Positions 1 through 13,400 of a stretch of DNA of 64,000 nt are shown in pieces. Where the stretch lies: the NCBI GenBank assembly GCA_905221605.1, contig CAJNDS010002168.1:360233-424232 (forward strand), in the 5' to 3' direction. The number at the start of each line of letters is the position of its first letter. The first letter of the stretch is position 1. This DNA is from Symbiodinium natans. Its lineage: Eukaryota; Sar; Dinophyceae; Suessiales; Symbiodiniaceae. The position numbers and the translations under genes are program-made. The notes beneath the pieces were generated by a model that had not been told where the DNA came from, did not search any database, and saw only the letters and a program-made list of their open reading frames with translations.

Positions 1-230
1 CGACCCCAAATCCCCAAAATCCCAAAACCCCAAAACCCCAAAACCCCAAAAACTCCAAAACCCCAAACCCCCCAAAACCCCCGAAACCCCCGAAACCCCG
101 AAACCCTCCAAACCCCCCAAACCCCCAGAACCCCAAAACCCCAAAAACACCAAAACCCCAAAACCCCAGAGCCCCGAAACAAAAGAAAAAAAACAAACCC
201 CCCAAAACCCCGAGATCCTAGGTTTGTGTA
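1..230. repeat. Degenerate CCCAAAA-type tandem repeat
   Basis: The first 230 bases are almost only C-runs and A-runs of 3-5 bases (CCCCAAAA, CCCCCGAAA and similar), a drifted relative of the AAACCCT repeat seen elsewhere. No coding frame stands out. A (TA)n stretch follows at about 248-308. It is interstitial rather than a clean telomere end, because the unit is irregular and coding sequence starts at 312. Confidence 0.8.
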
Positions 231-311
231 CATCTACTATTGTGTTATGTATATATATATATATATAAGTATATAAATAAATAATTATAATAAATATATA
301 TATATATACAT

Positions 312-3300
312 TCACGAATCTGTCCTAGACCCCGAGCCCACTGTGGAAGCGTCCTCGGCCACACGGAAGCTCGGACCAACCTCCTCGTCAATAAGGCGCG
401 GCGTGGCGGCCTTGGTGTGTCGGTTCAGAGGCTTTATAGGATTTAGGGTTTAGGGTTTAGGGTTCAGAGGTTGGGATGTTCCCAATATACTAACAGTCCA
501 TAATTACTAGGGATCATAGTACCCCTTGCTTTAATCCCTATGGAGGACTGTTAGTATAAGGGGGAACATCCCAATTCATAGGCTTATACGGTTTAAGGCT
601 TTAGGGTTTAGGGCTAGGAATCATTAAGTTTATATGGTCTGTAGGGTTTGTAGAGTGTAGGGCTGGACGTTTGGGGTTTTAGGGCTTGGCGGGGGTTATA
701 TAGGGTTAAAGGCTTCGGGCTGAGGGTTCGGCGGTGTTGGGTTTGGGGGCTTAGGGCCTGGGGCTTTGGCATCTTGTGTTTTTTTTGTTGGGGGGGATCA
801 GAGTATACGGCTTAGGGGCCTAATCTAAAAATCCGAAACCCTAAACCCTTCAGGTCGTGTAGAACTTAAGTTTGAGGGCTTTGGCTTCAAAAGGGCTCAG
901 GGCCAAAGCTCTCAACCCTCAATGATCGGACCGAGGCACGATCTTCCCAAAAGTCATGATCGGCGAGAAGCCGTTCTCACCAGGGACCATCGCCGGCGTA
1001 CTAACAAAGTTGAAGCCGGCGGCCTTTCAGGGGATTTCGGCTGACAGCTGCTTCTCTGGTTGAGGGGTTTTCGGGCTTAGGGCGACAAAACCCTAAACTA
1101 CCTACGTTAAAGGTTTGGCGCAGCGAGGCACAAAAACAGACTCTAACTCTCCGCCCTGCCCGCGCGAGTTTCGTAATTCTCAGCGCTAGAACTCTGAGCT
1201 GAAGCTAAGTTTGGGTGGGTTTTGTCAGGATTTAGTGGGCTCGTCTGCTTTTAGTGGGGTCACTGGCCCTAAACCCTAAACCCTAAACCCTAAACCCTAA
1301 ACCCTAATTTTTGCGGCTTCTTTTGATGCAAGACCCGGGCCAATGTTGCTGTAGACATGGTAAATTGAGTGCAGCTGCTAGGGACGATGCTCCTTCGAGC
1401 CGGTGACTCTTGGTGAAACCAGCTGGTGCCAACATGTCTTTCCCCCAAACCCTGAACCCTGAACCCTAAACCCTAATCCCTAACCCTAAACCCTAAACCC
1501 TAAACCGGCTATCGCCGCCCCGCCTTGTGGATTCTCCCAAAGATGAGAAAGAACTAGGGGCTTGGTGACACTCTTCCCTAAACCCCGCAAGGAGCCTAAA
1601 CCCAAGGACCCTAAACCCTAAACCCTAAACCCCAAACCCTAAACCCCAAACCCTAAACCCCAAACCCTAAACCCCAAACCCTAAACCACAAACCTTAAAC
1701 CCCAAACCCTAAACCCCAAACCCCAAACCCTAAACCCCAAACCCTAAACCCCAAACCCTAAACCCCAAACCCTAAACCCCAAACCCTAAACCCCAAACCC
1801 TAAACCCTGATGTGTGAGCAGCTCTTAGCCTGGGAGTTTCGCTGGTTGATGGGCGTCTCCAAGCGGCCTCCCACCTTGCGTTGCTCTCATGGCGGCTCTC
1901 GTTCTTAATCCTTGGTTTTAGGGCTAGGGTTTAGGGTTTAGGGTTTAGGGTTTAGGGTTTAGGGTTTAGGGTTTAGGGTTTAGGTTTAGGGCTTATAAGG
2001 GTTAAGGGTTTAGGGTTTAGGGGTTATAAGGGCTACGGGTTTAGGGTTTAGGGCTTAGGGCTTAGGGTTCGGGACTTTTGAGCGCCTTAACCCTGAACCC
2101 TCTGGCAGCCCTGACTTCCTCTCCCCCTGCCATGGTGAAGGCCCTACATAGTAATTACCTTGGGGTTTAGGGTTCAGCGTTTTAGGCCCCAAACCCTAAA
2201 CCCTAAACCCAAAACCCTAAATCCTAAACCCTAAAACCCCGAACCCCAAAACCCTAAATCCTAAAACCCCGAACCCTAAAACCCTAAATCGAAAACCCTA
2301 AACCCTAAACCCTAAAACCCCTAAACCCTAAACCCTAAAACCCCGAACCCCCCAAAACCCCTACATAAAACCCGCAGGCCCAGAAGCAGCCCGAAGATGG
2401 CCGTAGTTGTGGAGGGCAGCGATGGAGAAGGTGCCGTCCTGCTTTAGGGTGTGTCAGAAGGCTCCCTCATTTAGGGTTTAGGGTTTAGGGTTTAGGGAGC
2501 CCTATACACCCTGGAGTGCTTCCGTGGCTGCTGTGATGAAGGTCGTCGGGCTTAGGTTCTGCATGGGGCTCAGCGTCTTGTTGAGAATACAGGCGGGAAG
2601 GCATGGCGTAAGGCATCACAGGAGGTCGTTACCGACGCCATGGAAGCCACAAATCGCGCTTGCATGCACCACAGTCTTCCAACCTTCTTGCGGCAACCCT
2701 AGGCAACCCTAAACCTCAAAACCCAAACTCGACTGCCCCACCCCCCCTCCCCTATTCAAAAAATGACCTCTGGCAGCGGCTGCCTTAGGCATTGAGGGGA
2801 TGATATTTGGGGGACTTAGAGTTTCAGAAGGGGATTGGGACATAGAGTTCTATAGGGTTCAGGGTTTAGCGTCGGCACTGTCTGTTTAGGGTTTAGGGTT
2901 TAAGGTTTAGGGTTTACGGCTGAGGGCTTAGGGGTTAGGGTTTAGGGTTTAGGGTTCAGGGTTTAGGGTTTAGGGTCTCCTTCAGCATCTTGGCTAGGAC
3001 ATCGGCGAGCCTCGGCGGGCTCACCAGGACAAGCACTTCGGCTTCCCACGTTTGAAGTGAGCTGTGGTTTAGGGTTTAGGGTGTATTGCCCTAATAGCTA
3101 CCTTTGTGGCCCGTCTGCCTTAATAGCTAATACACCAGCACCTCTATGGACAAAGAATGCGCCCAAGCTGCAAGATGAACGAAACATAAGCCCTGAGAGT
3201 TTCCGCGTGAGGGACCATGAATCGTGATAATCCCGGAAGAAGCAAGGTTTTGGTGGAATTCTAGAGATGTATGGTTGAGGGCCTTAAAAAAGCCCCGAAA

Positions 3301-6300
3301 CCGGATGAACATGCGAGCCTCCTTGCTACAGTCCCTAGACCCAGGGGTAGCCTAGGGATAAAAAAGGTCCCCTTTTTGGGTTTCAAGTTTTAAGGGAATT
3401 CTAGCAGAAACACAGCCCCCAAAAAAGGACAAATGTGCCTACTCCGGGTCCTACGTACCCTAAACCCTAAACCCAAAACGGGTCCTAGTTTCCTGGGCTC
3501 CAGCTAAGACGCTGCAGCCCATTCTCGCGCGCATGGCGCGCAGCGATTGCGGCCATGAGGGTCTCGTCGAGGTCTGACTGCTCCTGGGAGGTGAAGCCTC
3601 AGAGCAGGGTGGGGGTGGGGGGAGGAGGAGGGGGGCAGGGTGGGGGGGCGAAGGGGCGAGGGGGGGTGCCCTAGACGATCACCAGATCGGCTCTATTTGT
3701 TGATCGGAAACCGCAACCTTGGGTCCTACCTAGGAGACTCCCAACATTGTTTAGGTTCCCCCCACCCACCCAAGCTGAGGGTTGTTTAGGGTGAGGGCCT
3801 CGGTTTGAGGATTGGCGGATGATGGTTTTGCACCCTGTTCGAGAAGCGGGGGGGTTGCTGTGGGCAAGTACGATTCTGAAGGGCATGCGCTGCAGAAGGT
3901 TAGAAAGGGACTGCGCCAAGCTACTTGTTGAGTTCCCGGGTTTAGGGCTTGCAAGGCTTAGGAAATAAAGCTTGGGTTTAGGGTGGCGCAAGGAAAACAG
4001 CTCAGTGTCTAGGGTGGAAGGCTCAGGATTCAGGGTAGGAGTTAGGGCTTTGGGCTGAAGGCTTGCGGTTTAGGGGTTAATTGGAACAAAACTCCCTCTA
4101 AGTCCCGGGGAAAGCCAAGAAAAGAACCAAACTTTACAGGCAGCTCAAGTATAAGGCGAGGGGCTTCTGTTTAGGCGTCCTCCGTCAAACCCTAAACCCT
4201 AAACCCTAAACCCTAAACCCTAAACCCTAAACCCTAAACCCTAAACCCTAAACCCTAAACCGTGGCGTCTGAAGCTGCCCTCAATCCTCTGCCCTAAACC
4301 CTAACCCTATACACCCTGAACCCCAAACCCCAACCCTGTACCTGAAGGATTCCTATGCATTTCCTTTTTGGGGTAGCATACTAGAACCCCCCCGATAACT
4401 AACCCACAAAGGAACTACATTAGAGACTCCAGGACCAAAAAGCCCTAAACCCTAAACCCTAAACCCTAAGCCCTAAACCCTGTAGACCCAAACAAGTCTG
4501 GCAGCGTGTATTCCGACACTCAATGGCTGGCTTCTCGGCAGCTGCGGAAAGTTCCCCTTTGGGCTTGAAGTACAAGGTATTTCTCGCCTGGAGCTCGTGC
4601 TGTAGGAGCCTAGGGTTTAGGGTTTAGGGTTTAGGGTCTAGGGTTTAGGGTTTAGGGCTTAGGGCTTAGGGTCGTAAGCTAAGTGTCCCAGATGGCTCTT
4701 ATAAGGCCCTAGGGCTGAACAGAGGGCGTAAGGGTGTAAGGTTTAAGGGTTCAGGATTGGGTTCTACGTATACAGAGTAACTCAGATACCCGCAAAAGAA
4801 GAGAACTAGACAACTGGACCCAACAATTAAGCTCCATTTGTTGTTGAAAGTCTAGGGAGGGGCTGACGATGGAAGCTCAAAAGAAGCAACAAGAGTTAGC
4901 CACGACTTGCACCAGAACAGGAAAGTGGCTAGGAAAGTGGGGCTGGCCTCTACAACGACGACGGCCACCAACCTACACCCTAAACCCTAACGAAAACAAT
5001 TGGAACCCTTCATGCCCCAAAGCCTAAACCCCGACATTCAAACGTGGGGGTTTCCGAATAAGTGGTACCTTTTTGGTGTCCTTACTATACAGGAATGCTA
5101 CTGTATTGGTGGTCTATGTTAAGGGCCTCTTATTTTCGTAAGCCCCCACATGCATCGCTACACCTCGTGAACAGACGCAGTCGAAGATAAGACCAGACCT
5201 TCTGGGACTCTGGGATGCTTTCAGATCCCAAGCCCCAAATAGGCCTCAAACCCAAAACCCCGAACTCCTCAAACCTCGCCCAGCAAAAGCCCAAGGCCTA
5301 GAAAAAGCTCGGGGTGACTCAGGGCGTTTGCTGGAAGGCTGTCGGGCATTTGCACAAAGTTCTAGGGTTCAGCGTAGGGTTTCACGTGTCATGTGCACTA
5401 ACTAGGCATGATAACCCTACAAACCCCTAAGCCCCCAACCCCAAACCCCAAACCCCAAACCCCAAACCCTAAACCCCAAACCCTAAACCCTAAACCCTAA
5501 ACCCCAAACCCCAAACCCATCCCCTCTGTCAGAAGACAGAGCCTGGAACTCGCAGGTCATGATGGTTCCCGGCCGCTGGACCTAGGTTTCTTGGTCTTTC
5601 CTGGAGTCTCTAATGTAGTTCCTTTTTTGGGTTAGTTAGAAGGGATTCTAGTATACTACCCCAAAAAGGTACTACATAGGAGCCTTTAGGTAGGGTTTAG
5701 GGTCGAGGGTTGAGGATTTTCGGGTTTCATCCTTTTCGAACTTTCCCATGTTGCTCGGCCATTGCAGTCTTGATCGGGGCGACTTTCCTTTAGTGACTGG
5801 AATCCAACAGTATAGTGCTATTGAAAATCGGCAGACTATCCGTACATTATTCCTTGAGTTGTATAGAAACAAAATCATGCAGGCTAGCAGATCGCAAATG
5901 CCGCGCCAGCGCTAGAGTCCGCTAGAGCTACATGTGCAGCGGGTGCGCTGCCCTGTGCTCAATCAAAACCCTAAACGCTGGAGTACGGGTGCACTGTTTT
6001 AGGGGAATGATTAGCACATACGGCATGAGAAAACCGTTCGAGTCCTTTGAGTCTTTGGGCTAAAGTTGGTAAACAGCTTTAATTAGGGGTTTGGAAGGGC
6101 CTAAGCGCCAGCCCTGACCCCAGCAGTGTCGGTCTCCGGGAGCCCTAAACCCTAAACCCCAAACCCTAATCAGGGACCCCTAGTTCTTAGACCAGTGTAT
6201 AGCCAAGCGAGCTGCTCGGACAGGCATCCCTACCCTAGAGTAACCTTGTATCACAAGAAAAGGCTAAATATTCCGATAACCACGGCACATACTCCCATGA

Positions 6301-9300
6301 AGGCGATGAAGGCTGGTATAGGTAGGCTCTACCATCCGCCAACGAAAACAAAAAACAACAGCAACGACGGGTCAAACGAAGACGCTGCACCTAGATTGGA
6401 AAAGATGCCCCAAACTTAAGGTACATTTTTTCCCCCATTCCACAGGCATACTCCCGAAACCCTAAACGCGGAACCCTGAACCCTGGCCCTTAACCCAAAA
6501 CCCAAAACCCAAAACGCTAAACCCTAACCCCCAACCCCTAAACCCTAAACCCTAAACCCTAAACCCTAAACCCTAAACCCTAAACCCTAAACCCTAAACC
6601 CTAAACCCTAGCCCTAAACCCGAAACCCTAAACAGAAGGTACCCCCAGGTACCATCCTGCTCTTGCGGCCCAGCGGCCACCTCCACTTTGTCAAAGTCCA
6701 GGGCTTGCTGCTTACACTTCCTTGAAGGGAGGAGCCCTTTAGTTTAGGGTTTGGGGTTTGGGGTTTGGGGTTTGGGGCTTGGGGTTTGGGGTTTGGGGCT
6801 TGGGGCTTGGGGTTTGGGGTTTGGGATTTGGGTTTTGGGGTTTGGGGTTTGGGGTTTGGGTTTGAGGTTTGGGGTTTGGGGTTTGGGCTTTGGGGTTTGG
6901 GGTGTAGGTCTTAGGGTTTAGGGCTAATGAGGTTTAGGGGTTTAGGGTTGAGGGGTTGCACCTATGGCTGTACCCCTCAAGGGCTCCGCTTATCAACTCC
7001 CGGTTTGGCCACCTTTTCCCTAAAAAGGGTCTCCAAGAGAGTCTCCAAACCCAAGAGTACAATTCCAGGGCTTAGCGTGCAACCCTAAGGGGTTCTTAAG
7101 CCCGGAAACTGAAACCGGGAACCCGATTTCTAGCACAGCCAGAACCGAGGCAACGCAGGCCGCCATTAAAAAGGTTGTGGTGCCCCGAAGCCCTAAACCC
7201 GAAACCCTAATCCCGAAACCCTAAACCCAAAACCCTAAACCCGAAATCCTAAACACGAAGCCCGGACGTTGCTGCCCACGCTTCACAAGGTTCTGTACCC
7301 ATAATGCAGTAGGGCTTCTATGGCTCCGAGGGCATGTAGGGTTAGGGTTTAGGGTTTAGGGTTTGGGGTCAAATGCCATGATGGGATTCGGTGATACCCA
7401 AAACCCTGTATAGTAGGGTTCTCGGGAACCAAACCCCAACGGCCAGCCCATGTAATACAAATATACGGACCAATCTTACCACAACCCTAAGACTCCCGAA
7501 GCTTCCTAAGGTTCCCTAGGCACCTACCTCCCTTAAACCCGTCTCGAGTGAGAACATTATAATGGTATGAACCCTGCAGTCAATCCTCTGAAATATGTAA
7601 AACACGCAAAGACGGTGCGCTGGATATCGGGCTTCAAGACTCTAAAAACCTGCTCCCACCCCCCAAGAAAAAAAGTATAATGAAACCCCAAAAACCTTAA
7701 ACCCTGAGAGAGTGGGACGTGCTGAAGGCCTAGACTTTTCGAGTATTTGCGCGTTTTGTGTTTTTTGTGTTATTTCATGTTCCTGACGTCGCGTGTTTGT
7801 AGTCTCGTCACATGTATGGCGCCATGCGTCGCGGATTCATCTACCTATGACATGCTGGAAAAAACAGCAATAGCTGCGATGGCAGAGATGCACTCAAGTC
7901 CAGGCCTTGGCAGGCGGCTTCGTGGCACAAGATGAATGAACTGGAGCCTGAGTGTTCCCTCCTTGATCTCCAACTGGGCTTTAACCTCCTGGCACTCCTG
8001 CATTCCAGGCACGCTAGACAACGAAATCAAAACACGACGTTGCGCAGACAGGCACCGCTGATGTTGAATCTGCACACTCAGCTTCCATTACCTGTGACAC
8101 AACCCCGGCGCAGGATAACACACACCGATAACATAATCTTTGATGACCCCTGCTATACTATAGGCTCTCGCATGCCGGCTCTGGCAACAAGCCACCAGGA
8201 CTGCACCTGGCAACAAAATGCATCGCAAACAGGCGCATGCTCGAGCGCAAGCGAAGCTGCGCGACAAAGCCCAAAGCAATGGACAAAACGACATTCCCGC
8301 CTCACATGCTCAGGTTGCTGAGCGAAAAAAGCCACCTGTGCTGAGCAGTTTTGCAAGCACTCGTCCAAGGAAGCCCTTCAAAAGCCAACTCTGCCTCATC
8401 GAACGGCCAAGACCCTCACCCCGTCGGGCACCACATCACCTTAGTGATAGAGTGATGGCACGCTAGAAGGGCGATGGAGATTTCAACTCGACGGTCAAGC
8501 CCTGACGTGCAAAAATGGATAGTGGATACTTTGCGAGCCACGGATTGCTCTGTGCTCAGGCGAGGGCTTGCGGTTGGCCGGAGGGTGCATTTCCTGTTGG
8601 GCAAACATGCACTTGCAGCATCGCGCAGAAGGCCAGGTTTCCTGCCAAATCAGCGACTTTGGCAGCTCTCGGCAAGATGCAGGCCCGGTCATACACGACG
8701 CAGTCAATGTTCGGCATGAGTGACAGAGTCTGCTTCGTGGCGGAGAAGGCGACGTCGTTCTTCTCCGGATTCACCATCTTGTGAATGGTCAGAATCAAGC
8801 CTGTGCGGGGATCCACGACCATGAGCCAGCCGTTGTTGCACATCTTGATGCTACCGGTTTTCTTGGGGCGACTTGCGTGCGCGGGTGGAACGTCGCTGCA
8901 CTTGACAGCTATTTTCTCATGGCCATCCATGACGATCTCGTGAACCTTGTGCTTCTCCTTTTGGGAGAGATGGTTTACATGCCACCACTGAGCGCCGTAC
9001 CTGAGCCAGGGGAGAATCATCATTACCATACTGGCTTAGGCAAGACGAGGGACTCTGGTACTCTACATCATAGAACGAAGTACACGGAGTTAGCTGGGCG
9101 TTAATATGGAGCGCGGATACTAGAAAGGGAGCCATGGCTATAGGTTCTGCAGTTTGATTCTTGCAGCGACACAAGAAGGGGATTTCAGACTCTGAATTTA
9201 ATGCTGTTGAGGGGGGGAGGGGGGGAATCAAAAATTAAAATAAAATTGCCCCCCCCCATCAGCCTAGCATGGGAATCAGTCATCATATTGCCACGTTAGA

Positions 9301-10361
9301 TCCCAGACATAATTGCAGACAAGCAATCCCTGGAAGCCTATGTCTTCCGACAGCAGAATGTTGGACTGACTTTAGTGTAAGGAGGGTCTATAATCACAAG
9401 TTTCCAAAATTTATTCTGCGAACCGAGTTTGTTTAGGGTACCCGGGTACCCGCCATTATCACATGTGTTTATCCGGACGTGTTTTTGGTTTTTAATGGTT
9501 TGTGTTTTGGGTTAAGGGCTTACGCAGTAAGGCTTGAGGCCCTGAGGGCCTTGGGCTCCAGGAATCTTAAAGAGCCAGAGCACGGAACATCTAAGCCCGG
9601 CCAGTTCCATGTAAAGCCTTATGGAATTTCATTACGAAACGAGGCCCCAAATAAATTTTGTGATAGGTGGCCCGCGGGCCGGCCAGACAGTTTGTCTGGC
9701 CACCCTCTATAATACACAAGATGACTTGTTTTACGGGTTTGTGTTTAGGGTTATATAAGGCCTTACGCAGAAAGGCTTGAGGCCCTCAGGGCCTTGGGCT
9801 CCAGCAATCGTAAAGGCTGGAAAGCTTCAGGCCTTGAGGTCCCAAAAGCTTGAGACCCTGAGGGCGGTTCCCCCCCCCCCCCAATTTGTTGGGGGGTCGC
9901 CGCGCCATGCGTTTATAGAGGTTTGGGGGGGGGGGGGGGGGGGCATACTAAAGACAGTGCAACATTACTCCATGCAGTCCCTGAAAACCTATGTTTTCTT
10001 GAACCCACAAAATGCAGGCCTCCACGGCGTCCTTTTCTGAAACCCTAAACCCCAAACCCAAATCCTAGCTGATCAACGCAGCAAAAACCTGCCAAAGCTC
10101 GTGTTGTGCTTCAGCTCCGGGCCCTCTACCTTAGATTCAACGGCGCGACGCTGGGGAGTCATACGCTCAACCCGAAACCCTAAACCCTAAACCATACTCC
10201 CACAACCCCAAACCCTAAACCCTAAGCCCTAAAGGCTTCGTAGGCCCTAACCGTATTGCGCTGCTTCTTCAAAGACCGACCATTGATTGCAAAGCGCAGT
10301 GCTCACTCTAAACCCTAAACCTCAAATTCATATATATATATATATATATATAGGGGACAAT

Positions 10362-10393
<32 letters not shown>

Positions 10394-10458
10394 GACATAC
10401 ATACATACATGCATACATACATACATACATAATACACACATACACACACCCACACACA

Positions 10459-10497
<39 letters not shown>

Positions 10498-13400
10498 CTG
10501 ATGCTATATGAAGCAGGGTTAGTATCCCCCCAAAAGACATACATACACTCACCTACACCTTGCAATAACTGCACAGACTTGGATAGGCTTCGAATTTCGG
10601 ATGTAGGACTTGCGGTATCGGGGACCCTGGACCAAGTCAATCTTCAACTACATCGAATGACATTCACTCGACCTAAAGGCTCCTATGTAGTACCTTTTTG
10701 GGGTAGTATACTAGAATCTCTTATAAATGACCCAACAAGGAACTACATGAAAGACTCCAGGTAAAGCCATCCTCACACGTCCTCCCTGGACCCAAGGAAG
10801 CCCTGATCAACAACCCAGACAACCCACCCGCAAAGGATCCGTGCACCCATAAACCCTAAACCCTGAACCCTAGAGCCTAAACCCTATTGCGGATTCTTAG
10901 ACCCCCAAAACGGGGCTATAAAATTAAGTAGGTTGGGACCCCAGGCATTCCAGATAAACCCTAAAGCCTAAACCCCACAGTAAGGGGTACGAGCCTTTAA
11001 GGGACCATGTGCCACACAGGAGCCCACCATTCCTTCTCGCGACGTCTTTGTCGATCTTTCTCAAGAACAGCCTCAAACGAGGCGTTGTCCTCCGAGGCAC
11101 GGTTAAGGCTTTTGGGGTTTGGAGTTTAGGGTTACAAGTAGGGTTTGGAGTTCAGGCTTTAGGGTTGAATCAGGGTTTACAGGAAACTCGGCGAAACTCC
11201 GTGCCGTCCATACCACTTCGAGGTCGACGATTGCCACAGACAGTCAAGACTGCAATCTTGGCATTGGGTGCATTGCACTGCTCGTCTCAACCCCTAAACC
11301 CTAAACCCCTAAACCCTAAACCCTAAACCCCTGCTTAAAACGCATCGTCCGAAATTTTGATATCTCCATCGTAGTGCGCCCAAACCCTTGAAACCTTGAC
11401 CCAAGGTTGGCTCCTAAAACCCTCTGAAAAAGATTCAGACTAGGGTTTAGGGTTTAGGGGCGAATCTCTTGCCTAAAGGCTCCTATGTAGTACCTGTTTG
11501 GGGTAGTATACTAGAATCTCTTATAACTAACCCAAAAAAAGAACTACATTAGAGACTCCAGGTAGACCCAATAAGAGAAACTGCAAAATGTCCCAAGGGC
11601 CCCCTGGGATGCCTAGCAACAACAACTTTAGACGCACCCAGGCTGAAGGCGGTCTGGTGCCATACTGGGATCCGCGTTTTTGGAGCCACAACTCTAGGCA
11701 CTAAGCCCTAAAACGCATAACTTAGTAGCCCAGTAACCATAGTATTGAATGTTTTCAAAAAGGTTCATGGTCGGATACATTCCCAGGACACCCAACAATT
11801 GTTTTGAGGCAGGCAAAATAGCAAACAATTATTTGACAATTGTTTAGTAATTTCCAACAATGGCAAAACAATTGTTTAACAATTGTTTAGCAATTTCCGA
11901 AAATGGCAAACAATTGTTTAACAATTGTTTAGTAATTTTCAAAAATGACAAACAATTGTTAACACTTGTTCTATTGCCAAACAATTGTTGAGCAATTGTT
12001 TAGATTAACAAACTATTGCCAAACAAGTGTTGAGCAATTGTTTATATTAACAAACTATTGCCAAGCAATTGTTTATATTAACAAACTTTTGCCAAACAAT
12101 TGTTGAACAAATGTTTATATTAACAAACTATTGCCAAACAATTGTCAAACAATTATTGACAATATTGCAACACAGAAACTATTGCCAAACTATTTCAATG
12201 TATTGCCAAAAACTATTGTCACATTTTTCTATGCGTGTACCCAGAACCTCTTTTGAAAACATACAACCATAATGTGATAAGGGACCCAAAACCCAACAAA
12301 AGGGTCAAGGGGACCACTGGGCTACCAAGATAACGGTGGAACCCCGAACCCCCCACCCCCACCCCCCCCTCTCCTCGGAGGTGAAGACCTGCTGAAACTC
12401 ATCTAACCGCACAGCAGATAGGTCCACGAGGACCTGGCAAGCATACGGCTTCCTCCTATTTGCTTAAGAACCCCAAAAGAATTAAACAAAATAAACAATA
12501 ATCCCTATAGTACCCTTATAAGGAAGAATATTTTTCAATTTTTTGGCGGCTCTTAAGCAATTAGTAGCTTCGGGTGTATGCGGATGTTCAGGCTTTGAGC
12601 TGAGTTCGCAGAACCCTTGGCTGGCAGCCAGTTATTTTCCGGCTCATTCAACGGTTCTTTCAACTCGGATAGCTTCTGATCCCTTAGGGTTTAGGGTTTA
12701 GGTTTGGGGTTTAGGATTTAGGGTTTAGGGTTTAGGCTCAACTACAAAAAGCAACCAGCTAGCTACCTGGGCCCCTACGTGTCATTCCTCTGGGATCAGG
12801 CTTCAGGGCAACAGGAGTGCCAGCTGCATGAGAGCTTTTTGGGCTTACATCCAAAGAAGCCCAAGTTGAGGGTTCGGGGCTTAGGGTATGAACTGTCCGA
12901 AGGCCTAAACCCTAAACCCTAAACCCTAAACCCTAAACCCTAAACCCTAAACCATAAACCATAAACCCTAAGCTAAAGTGGAGAAGACAAGACGGCAAGC
13001 TTGAAGCAAGCTCAGAAAGCAAGTGGTAAGGTACCCCAATGCCTACTTCCCTACAAACAGCTAGTCAGTTCGAGACCGTAAGATCTAGGTGTTGGCCCTA
13101 AACCCCAATACCTCTAAAGCCAAAGGGCGGAGCTTTTAGGGTGAAACAATCATAGGGTCTCAGGTGTTTCGGGTTCAAAGTCATTTTGGCTCAAGCCACA
13201 CGGCCAGAGGAGGAACGGCCCGGGTCCCAAACCTTAAAGCTCTACCTGGAGTCTATAATGTAGTTCCTTTTTTGGGTTAGTTATAAGGGTTTCTAGTATA
13301 CTACCCCAAAAAAGGTACTACATAGGAGCCTTTAGGTAAAGCCCTGGCTTTGGATTCAGGGTCTTGGGCTTTGAGGGTGTCGTGTACCACGCCTCTCTTC

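Larger units (their letters stand above)
2875..7720. repeat. Repeat-rich stretch, few convincing exons
   Basis: This stretch is dominated by TTTAGGG or AAACCCT arrays (2883-2980, 4190-4262, 4440-4485, 4612-4670, 5435-5515, 6538-6640 and TTTGGGG-type 6745-6900) with unique patches of 100-400 bases between them. It also holds a family D element (5598-5693), a family K element (about 5048-5150) and a family B element (about 3340-3455). Minus frames at 3127-3312 and 5672-5878 overlap repeats and are not convincing. I see no supported gene. Confidence 0.55.

Noticed and set aside
3671-3991. Minus frame of 106 residues at 3.7-4.0 kb
   Set aside because: Two overlapping minus frames are equally open, it runs through telomere-like repeats, and no motif is seen.
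9479-10040. Two plus frames of 77 and 87 residues
   Set aside because: They lie in the non-autonomous transposon E1 and differ from the corresponding E2 sequence by frame-breaking changes.
10287-10640. Tyr/Ile-rich frames around 10.3-10.6 kb and 16.1-16.5 kb
   Set aside because: They are translations of (TA)n/(CATA)n microsatellites.
11600-11705. Minus-strand exon [20 protein letters not shown]
   Set aside because: It is open and protein-like, but it falls inside the inferred ESS2 intron 11090-12373, whose removal gives the expected FTSE-DNASF join; joining through it via the ATAA-flanked element meets a stop.
11790-12215. CRISPR-like array of CAATTGTT repeats
   Set aside because: Units are irregular, only 8-10 bases, without uniform spacers, and lie inside an introner of a eukaryotic gene.
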